64,000 nt of DNA from CAWFKW01 sp963816535. GTDB taxonomy: Bacteria > Bacteroidota > Ignavibacteria > Tepidaquicellales > OLB5. The notes beneath the pieces were generated by a model. It was not told the DNA's origin, searched no databases, and saw nothing but the letters and a program-made list of their open reading frames with translations. Shown here piece by piece: positions 58,159-64,000 of this stretch (position 1 is the first letter of the stretch; every line of letters begins with the position of its first letter). The stretch lies in assembly GCA_963816535.1 (NCBI GenBank), contig CAWFKW010000003.1, forward strand, positions 744,001-808,000. The letters run 5' to 3'. A program made the translations under genes and the position numbers.

Positions 58159-61107
58159 ATGATAAGTCATAAAAAGCTTCTGCGCGGGATTCTCTCCTGC
58201 CTCATTGCCTTCTTCTTAATAAATCAGACTCCTTTAAATGCCCAGGTGCAAAATCATACCGGGGGCAAGTATACATATACAACCGTAGACGGCGACCCTC
58301 TAAAAGCGAGGATTTATAAACTTGAAAATGGGCTGACCGTTTACATCACAGTGAACAAGGAGGAACCGCGAATCCAGACTTTCATAGCTGTGAGAGCAGG
58401 CAGCAAATACGATCCGGCTGAAACAACCGGACTTGCTCATTACCTGGAACACATGCTTTTTAAAGGCACTGATAAATTCGGAACTATGAATTATGCAAAA
58501 GAGAAACCACTTATAGATGAAGTTATTAATTTGTTCGAAGCGTATAGAAAGACAAAAGATAAAGATAAGAGGAAAGAAATTTATCACAAAATTGACAGCG
58601 TGTCGGGCGAGGCGGCAAAATACGCGATTGCAAACGAGTACGATAAAATGCTGGCATCCATAGGAGCGAAAGGCACAAACGCGTACACATGGGTTGAGCA
58701 AACCGTTTACGTGAACGACATTCCCTCAAATGAGCTTGAAAAATGGCTGACAATAGAAGCTGAAAGATACAGGAACCCCGTCATGAGGCTCTTCCATACC
58801 GAGCTTGAGGCGGTCTATGAGGAAAAGAACATCGGCCTTGACGAGGACGGAACAAAGCTCTGGGAATCGCTGATGTCAGGTCTTTTCCCAACGCATCAAT
58901 ACGGAACCCAAACTACTATCGGTACTATAGAAAACCTTAAGAATCCATCAATTAAGAAAGTGCTAGAGTATTACCACACATATTACGTACCAAACAATAT
59001 GGCTATTTGCCTTTCCGGCGACCTGGATCCTGATGAGACAATTAAATTGATCGACGAAAAATGGGGATCGCGGGAGCCAAAAACGCTTCCTGTTTATACA
59101 CCACCCGTTGAGAAACCAATTGAGTCTCCTGTTGTAAAAGAAGTTGTAGGGCCGGAACCCGAAGAGATCGATATTGCTTACCGCTTTCCGGGAGATAATA
59201 CAAAAGAGGCGGACATGCTTAATGTATTAAGCGAGCTTCTTTCAAGCGGAACGGCCGGACTGATGGATCTGAATCTTGTTCAAAATCAAAAAGTACTTTC
59301 CGCAGCCGCGTTCGCCGTAATAATGAGAGACTACTCTGCCTTCGTGCTGAACGGTAAACCCCGGGACGGACAAAAACTTGAAGACGTAAAGGATCTGCTT
59401 CTTTCGCAAATCGAAGATATTAAAAAAGGTAATTTCCCCGACTGGCAGATTTCCGCAATAGTCGATAATCTCAGGTTATCGGAAATAAGGTCGTATGAAT
59501 CAAACCGGAACAGGGCCAACGCATTTGTCGACGCATTTGTACATTGGGTCCCATGGGATGACTTTGTTAACAGGCTGAACAGGCTCTCTGGAATAACAAA
59601 ACAGGAAATTGTTGATTTTGCAAATAAATATTTCGGCGATAACTACGTTGCAGTATACAAGCGTCAGGGAACGGCAAAGCCTGTTGAAAAAGTTGAGAAG
59701 CCCGAGATCACGCCCGTCGCGGTAAACAGGCAGGCGCAATCTGACTTTCTCAAAAATATTGTAAATACGCCGGCCCCTGAGATCAAGCCTCAGTTTGTTG
59801 ACTATGCAAAAGATATTCAAACAACCAGCCTGAAAAACGGAGTTCCGGTTTACTATAAAAGGAACGACGAAAATGACCTGTTTGACCTGTACTATGTGCT
59901 GGATATGGGTTCCAACAGCGATAAAAAACTTCCGCTTGCAATAAGTTACCTTGATTACCTCGGGACGTCAAAATATACTCCCGCCGCTCTGAAACAGGAG
60001 TTTTATAAACTCGCCTGCTCATTCTCGGTTTCGAGCTCTGAAGACCAGGTTTATGTAAGCCTCTCCGGACTGGACAATAATTTCGAACAGGGCGTCGACC
60101 TGTTTGAAAATTTTCTGAAAGACGTTCAGCCGAATAAGGATGCCCTTGATAACCTCGTAAACGACATTTTGAAGGTGAGAGCCGACGACAAAACTTCGCA
60201 GGATAAGATATTCTGGAACGGAATGTTCAACTATGCCAAATACGGACCTGAATCTTCGTTTACAAATACACTCTCGGAAGCTGAGCTTAAGGCTATTGGG
60301 CCTGACGAACTGATTAACATTCTTAAGGGAATTCTCAAATATAAACATGAGATCCTGTACTACGGCCCAAAGAGCGTTGAAGATGTTACAGGATTGCTCA
60401 ACTCGAAACATGCCGCCGAAGGCGAACTGAAACCGCTGCCTGAACCCGCGAAATTCCCTGAGCTTCCCACAGATGAAAACAAAGTCCTCTTTGTAAACTA
60501 TTCAGGAATGGTGCAGGCGCAGATATTGTTTCTTTCCAGGGTCGGGAAATTTGATGTGGACAAACTGCCGATCATTTCAGTGTACAACGAGTATTTCGGC
60601 AGCGGGATGTCGGGAATTGTATTCCAGGATATGAGAGAATCCAAGGCGCTTGCCTATGATGTCTTTTCAAGTTACACAAAACCGAGGAGAAAAGAAAACT
60701 CACACTATGTTCTAGCTTTTATAGGAACGCAGGCCGATAAGTTGCCTGACGCAATGAAGGGGATGCTGGAATTGCTGAACGACATGCCGGAATCAGAAAA
60801 CACCTTTAATTCGGCGAAGGAAGAATTGCGCCAGCAAATGCAGTCATCCCGCGTAACACGCTCGGGAATCTTGTTTGATTACCTGAATGCAAAAAAACTG
60901 GGCCTTGATTATGACGTCAGAAAAAATATATATGACATGATACCTGACATATCTCTTAACGACGTGAAGAATTTCCAGGAGACTTACGTTAAGGGGAGGA
61001 AATATACCATTTTGGTTCTTGGCGATGAAAACAAGATAGATATGAAAACACTCGAATCATATGGCCCTGTCACAAAATTGTCTCTTGATGAGATCTTCGG
61101 ATATTAG
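58159..61107 (+). CDS. M16 family zinc metallopeptidase (pitrilysin-like)
   Basis: A 982-residue exported peptidase: signal peptide (to L-N-A-Q, about residue 29), zinc motif H-Y-L-E-H near residue 95 with the third ligand in E-L-E-A-V-Y-E-E about 75 residues later, and a full tandem of two M16 halves, the second without the zinc motif as usual. The R/Y pair expected in the inactive half is not clear by eye. Such enzymes degrade peptides in a clamshell chamber in the periplasm or at the surface. An insertion of 60 charged residues (Y-R-K-T-K-D-K-D-K-R-K-E) separates the HxxEH helix from the next element. A terminator follows. Confidence 0.93.
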   Translation: MISHKKLLRGILSCLIAFFLINQTPLNAQVQNHTGGKYTYTTVDGDPLKARIYKLENGLTVYITVNKEEPRIQTFIAVRAGSKYDPAETTGLAHYLEHMLFKGTDKFGTMNYAKEKPLIDEVINLFEAYRKTKDKDKRKEIYHKIDSVSGEAAKYAIANEYDKMLASIGAKGTNAYTWVEQTVYVNDIPSNELEKWLTIEAERYRNPVMRLFHTELEAVYEEKNIGLDEDGTKLWESLMSGLFPTHQYGTQTTIGTIENLKNPSIKKVLEYYHTYYVPNNMAICLSGDLDPDETIKLIDEKWGSREPKTLPVYTPPVEKPIESPVVKEVVGPEPEEIDIAYRFPGDNTKEADMLNVLSELLSSGTAGLMDLNLVQNQKVLSAAAFAVIMRDYSAFVLNGKPRDGQKLEDVKDLLLSQIEDIKKGNFPDWQISAIVDNLRLSEIRSYESNRNRANAFVDAFVHWVPWDDFVNRLNRLSGITKQEIVDFANKYFGDNYVAVYKRQGTAKPVEKVEKPEITPVAVNRQAQSDFLKNIVNTPAPEIKPQFVDYAKDIQTTSLKNGVPVYYKRNDENDLFDLYYVLDMGSNSDKKLPLAISYLDYLGTSKYTPAALKQEFYKLACSFSVSSSEDQVYVSLSGLDNNFEQGVDLFENFLKDVQPNKDALDNLVNDILKVRADDKTSQDKIFWNGMFNYAKYGPESSFTNTLSEAELKAIGPDELINILKGILKYKHEILYYGPKSVEDVTGLLNSKHAAEGELKPLPEPAKFPELPTDENKVLFVNYSGMVQAQILFLSRVGKFDVDKLPIISVYNEYFGSGMSGIVFQDMRESKALAYDVFSSYTKPRRKENSHYVLAFIGTQADKLPDAMKGMLELLNDMPESENTFNSAKEELRQQMQSSRVTRSGILFDYLNAKKLGLDYDVRKNIYDMIPDISLNDVKNFQETYVKGRKYTILVLGDENKIDMKTLESYGPVTKLSLDEIFGY

Positions 61108-61125
61108 ACCTGAAACAATAAAAAG

Positions 61126-61150
61126 AGGGCGGGCTTTGATTCCCGCCCTT
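61126..61150 (+). terminator. Bidirectional hairpin terminator
   Basis: Perfect stem GGGCGGG/CCCGCCC (61127-61133 and 61142-61148) with an eight-base loop. On the plus strand it is followed by T-T-A-T-A-T; on the minus strand by T-C-T-T-T-T-T. It can serve both the M16 gene and the convergent cytochrome gene. Confidence 0.85.
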
Positions 61151-61191
61151 ATATAAATTTTACACGGCTTCGCTTGCAAAATAAGCAACCC

Positions 61192-62640
61192 TCACTTCAT
61201 AAGAACCATTTTCTTTGAGTCAATTCTTAGACCATTTGCAAACAGCGTATAGAAGTAAATTCCTGAACTGAATGACGAGCCGTCAAAATCTGCTTCGTAA
61301 ACGCCGGGGTTCATAGAATTTTCTTTTAATAAAACCGTTTGCTTTCCAAGTGCATCGTAAACTACGAGCGAAACGGCAGACGTCTTGCGATTAACCCCGA
61401 ATGGAACTGAGAAACGGATCTTTGTGGACGGGTTAAACGGGTTCGGATAATTTTGCATCAGGCTGAAATTAGCCGGAATCTCGGAGCTAACCGGCCTGAT
61501 TCCGATATATGTAATACCATGAGGCCCGGGCCCTGTAGGCGCTGAACTATGGCAAACCATACAATCAGAGATCGCTCCTGCGTGTCCCTGAACGCGTATA
61601 AACTGTGTATTGTCATTTGCTTCTCTCGAGGGCGCATATGCATGCGGACTGTTATGGCAAGCCGAACAGAATAAACCGCCATGCCCCTTTGATTGCCTGT
61701 ATAGCTTACCCGGCTCAACCGCGTAATTTGCTCCGTGACATGTTTCGCATCTGGGTTCATCAAGCCAGGGCCTTCTTCCGCCCTGAATAGAATTAGCAAT
61801 AATGCTCATTTGCCCGTGGCAGTTCTGACAAATTATATGGAAGTTCATCTTCATAACGTCTCTTAAGCATTGCGTGTTTGGACCGGGATGGCATTTGTAA
61901 CATGTCGAAATGCTGTCATACGGCTGGATATCTCTGTGAACATCATGCATCCTGAATGAAAATGATTTCGCCTCGGGTATTCCTACCGTCCCCAAAGCGT
62001 TTGATGCATGGCATGAAGCGCAGAGCGTTGGAACGTTAGGGTCAAATCCGTTCACGTTTTCGTGAGCGTTCATAATTGCCTGCTCAGATGTATGACACCC
62101 GCTTTGAACGCACCCGATCTCATTGCTTACGGGTATCACGTTCTCGGTGTAAGCAACCTCGGATCCGTTTTGCTTTGCCGAAATGTGAAACAATTGAAAC
62201 GGGCTTTCTGAAACCAGGTTATTATCCTGGTAAGGCGTAAGCGGAATTCCAACTGCGCTGAAATAACCGCTTCCGGTATCCATAGATCCCGTCAGCCCCT
62301 TTCCGGTTAGCCCAATATTTTGAGGCAGCGGCTGAGGCAACCCAAATAGTATCTGGGCGTAGGTCCAGAAGTTTGTTTTGCCAACCGAATAGGTGTTGCC
62401 GGGAATTGAATACTCCATTGTAAAACCATTAACGACAATTTGAGGATTCTGATTAGGCATCTTCAGGACCATTTGTACGTATAAATTATTGTAAGGCGGA
62501 AGCACCGCCATTTTCGAAAAATCTTTGTTAGCGCAATGCATGCCAAGGTCGTTCCAACCGAGCAAAATATATTGCTGGCTAAACAAATTTCCGGAACCGA
62601 CAAAGCAAATTAGTACAATGAAATACAACAGTTTTCGCAT
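61192..62640 (-). CDS. T9SS-exported heptaheme cytochrome c
   Basis: A 482-residue protein. Residues 1-21 are a signal peptide (ends L-F-S-Q). Residues 22-170 are a beta-rich domain with G-W-N-D-L-G-M-H-C. Seven heme c sites follow: one C-x4-C-H at 177-183 and six C-x2-C-H at 207-211, 247-251, 271-275, 298-302, 325-329 and 360-364. The last 85 residues form a T9SS type A domain (N-Y-P-N-P-F-N-P-S-T-K-I ... K-K-M-V-L-M-K). Hemes are attached in the periplasm, so a folded multiheme protein would then pass the T9SS to the surface, where it could exchange electrons with external donors or acceptors. Two Fur-like palindromes lie upstream. Confidence 0.92.
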   Translation of the reverse strand: MRKLLYFIVLICFVGSGNLFSQQYILLGWNDLGMHCANKDFSKMAVLPPYNNLYVQMVLKMPNQNPQIVVNGFTMEYSIPGNTYSVGKTNFWTYAQILFGLPQPLPQNIGLTGKGLTGSMDTGSGYFSAVGIPLTPYQDNNLVSESPFQLFHISAKQNGSEVAYTENVIPVSNEIGCVQSGCHTSEQAIMNAHENVNGFDPNVPTLCASCHASNALGTVGIPEAKSFSFRMHDVHRDIQPYDSISTCYKCHPGPNTQCLRDVMKMNFHIICQNCHGQMSIIANSIQGGRRPWLDEPRCETCHGANYAVEPGKLYRQSKGHGGLFCSACHNSPHAYAPSREANDNTQFIRVQGHAGAISDCMVCHSSAPTGPGPHGITYIGIRPVSSEIPANFSLMQNYPNPFNPSTKIRFSVPFGVNRKTSAVSLVVYDALGKQTVLLKENSMNPGVYEADFDGSSFSSGIYFYTLFANGLRIDSKKMVLMK

Positions 62641-62744
62641 TTTTGGTCTCCTTAATGAAATGTTTCGAATCTATTATTGGCTATTGAAAATGCAAGTTAA
62701 TACAGCCCGGGCAAGTTTTCCAATGATACATCTCAACATATTAA

Positions 62745-62780
62745 ATGATAATTATCAATCCGGTTAATGATAATTGTCAT
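62745..62780 (-). promoter_or_regulatory. Fur-like tandem palindromic operator
   Basis: TGATAATTATCA (62746-62757) is a perfect 12-bp palindrome and ATGATAATTGTCAT (62767-62780) a 14-bp near-palindrome. Their centres are 22 bp apart, two helical turns. The half-site TGATAAT is that of Fur-family boxes. The pair is about 105 bases upstream of the cytochrome start codon. Confidence 0.5.
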
Positions 62781-62785
62781 ACATA

Positions 62786-62815
62786 AAAATGGCAGGTATT
62801 AAGGCCCGCCATTTT
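62786..62815 (-). terminator. Probable terminator of the FG-GAP gene
   Basis: On the minus strand AAAATGGCGGG ... CCTGCCATTTTT forms an imperfect hairpin ending in a T run, 30 bases after the stop of the gene at 62846. Confidence 0.75.
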
Positions 62816-62845
62816 AGAGGAAGATAACAAACTAACAAACAGTGG

Positions 62846-64000
62846 TTATTTCACAAGCGACATTTTTTTAATTTCCGAAAACTCTCCCGTTTGCAGCTTA
62901 TAAAAATATACTCCGCTCGAGAAATTTGCAGCGTCCCAGTTTACTTCATAACTGCCGGGACTCAAATTTGAATTTACGAGCTGAGAAACTTCTCTTCCGA
63001 GCATGTCATAAACGGTTAGTTTGACCAATGTACTATTGTTTCCTGCCGGAATCGAAAACCGTATCTTTGTGGCCGGGTTGAACGGATTCGGATAGTTTTG
63101 AAGCAAAGTAAATTGCGTCGGCAAAACATTGCCAACCTGCCTTACACCTGTCAGGCCATTATCTCCCCAAACGCCATTATGTCGTTCGTTAAACTGCCAC
63201 ATTGGGTTAATGATCTTTGCGGGGTTATAGTTAATACCTGTATTCCAAACATACACATTTGTCATAGGTGTGGCAAAAGCAGCGCCAATTATGTCAAGAT
63301 GGCCATCTTTATTCAAATCAGATAAACATGGCATGTTGAAAAATGTAGTCCCCGTTGTAGGCTGTGGCCAGCCTGATACAGGCGTACCATCGTAGTTGAA
63401 AGCCAGGTACTGGCCCTTACCCTGAGTATCAGTAGTATTGTCATCTACAAGAAGTTCGTATTGATTATCGCCGTCGATATCGCCAACTGATACCTGATTA
63501 TTAATTGCGTTCAAAGGCCCAATCGGGAAACCGGCCAGCACGTTGCCATTTTTGTTCCAGCCGTAAATATAATCTGAAGGCACAAAGCTGGCAACCTGGT
63601 CGCCCACAACAATATCCAGCACATTATCTCCGTCTATATATCCCGGCGTGACAGGTCCGTAAACCCATTCGGAGGTCTGTTTCGGCCAGTTTGTTAATAC
63701 GGCTCCTGTATGATCCAGAATGAATATTTTGCCTGACCCGGTTGAAGTATTATGCGTTCCGAAAATGATTTCTTTGGCCCCGTCTCCGTTCAAATCGACA
63801 AGAACAGGAGATGAATACGAGTTTTTCTCGCCCCCGGGCATTGTATAAGGGAAGCCCGGCAAGACATTTCCGTTTTTATCGAATGCATAAAGGCTGTTAT
63901 ACGATTCGCCTATTATTTCAGGGATTCCATCGCCGTTAATATCGCCGACAGCGGCGCTGGAAGCAGGAACGTGGTCAATGGTTTTCGGCCAGCCGGGATA
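62846..64000 (-). CDS. T9SS-exported FG-GAP/VCBS repeat protein, 5' end beyond the window
   Basis: The frame is open to the right edge, so 384 codons of a longer gene are visible and the Met at 63862 is internal. Five FG-GAP-type calcium loops are seen: G-D-I-N-G-D-G-I-P-E, D-L-N-G-D-G-A-K-E, Y-I-D-G-D-N-V-L-D, D-I-D-G-D-N-Q-Y-E and D-L-N-K-D-G-H-L-D, separated by strands with N-G-N-V-L-x-G-F-P. The T9SS type A domain ends K-K-M-S-L-V-K. This is an extracellular beta-propeller, different from the ASPIC-containing pair at 23711-27367. The missing N-terminal part may hold a peptidase or other catalytic domain, as is common in this family. Confidence 0.9.
   Translation of the reverse strand, partial: YPGWPKTIDHVPASSAAVGDINGDGIPEIIGESYNSLYAFDKNGNVLPGFPYTMPGGEKNSYSSPVLVDLNGDGAKEIIFGTHNTSTGSGKIFILDHTGAVLTNWPKQTSEWVYGPVTPGYIDGDNVLDIVVGDQVASFVPSDYIYGWNKNGNVLAGFPIGPLNAINNQVSVGDIDGDNQYELLVDDNTTDTQGKGQYLAFNYDGTPVSGWPQPTTGTTFFNMPCLSDLNKDGHLDIIGAAFATPMTNVYVWNTGINYNPAKIINPMWQFNERHNGVWGDNGLTGVRQVGNVLPTQFTLLQNYPNPFNPATKIRFSIPAGNNSTLVKLTVYDMLGREVSQLVNSNLSPGSYEVNWDAANFSSGVYFYKLQTGEFSEIKKMSLVK

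Noticed and set aside
1..64000. Prophage, integron or insertion sequence
   Set aside because: No transposase, integrase, phage structural gene or long terminal inverted repeat was seen; repeats are short and non-coding, apart from the one in purL.

Overview
The window looks like a chromosomal segment of an uncultured member of the Ignavibacteria/Chlorobi side of the Bacteroidota (inferred). The grounds are ten coding regions ending in a type IX secretion (T9SS) type A sorting domain (Y-P-N-P-F-N-P ... G-x-Y-F-Y ... K-K-M-x-L-x-K), Bacteroidota-style promoters (TTG-N20-TAnnTTTG), several starts without a Shine-Dalgarno sequence, and many outer-membrane lipoproteins and beta-barrels. No transposase, integrase, phage gene or CRISPR array is visible.

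Layout. 1-244: tail of an unidentified gene. 245-3383 (minus): compact five-gene run, from an acyl-CoA carboxylase beta subunit through a DinB protein and a DUF5674 protein to two small proteins. 3384-3963: 118-bp tandem repeat. 3964-6516 (minus): clpX, tRNA-Leu, tRNA-Pro and a MerR regulator. 6618-8054: gltX. 8176-12766: three T9SS-exported Asp-box (BNR/YCF48-like) proteins, two of them recent duplicates, followed by repeat-rich DNA. 13276-15195 (minus): glyS and a lipoprotein. 15322-30776: a surface-polysaccharide locus (two methyltransferases, two glycosyltransferases, asnB, wecB, a YfhO-type membrane protein, a flippase) with two T9SS-exported FG-GAP/ASPIC proteins in the middle. 30780-33612 (minus): HIT protein and a large TPR lipoprotein that resembles PorW/SprE. 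33774-36236: lon. 36237-40837 (minus): six envelope genes forming two copies of a SPOR-lipoprotein / beta-barrel / beta-barrel module. 40967-44375: a membrane Fe-S oxidoreductase (HdrD/EMO type) and metK. 45004-50007: two tandem T9SS-exported Asp-box proteins and a frameshifted T9SS gene. 50278-55909: purL with an in-frame palindromic repeat insertion, a beta-rich exported protein, and an MlaE-MlaF-MlaD lipid-transport set. 56088-61107: a fibronectin-like lipoprotein, a metallophosphoesterase and an M16 peptidase. 61192-64000 (minus): a T9SS-exported heptaheme cytochrome c with Fur-like palindromes upstream, and a T9SS-exported FG-GAP protein running off the edge.

The theme is the cell surface: T9SS cargo (adhesin-like propellers, a cytochrome), polysaccharide assembly that could provide its anchor, outer-membrane barrels with peptidoglycan-binding SPOR partners, and phospholipid transport, between housekeeping genes. 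The most unusual items are the duplicated SPOR-barrel-barrel module, the repeat element translated inside purL, the T9SS-targeted multiheme cytochrome with its palindromic operator, and a set of apparently leaderless promoters that correct the lon start. All family calls were made by eye from motifs; no database search was run.
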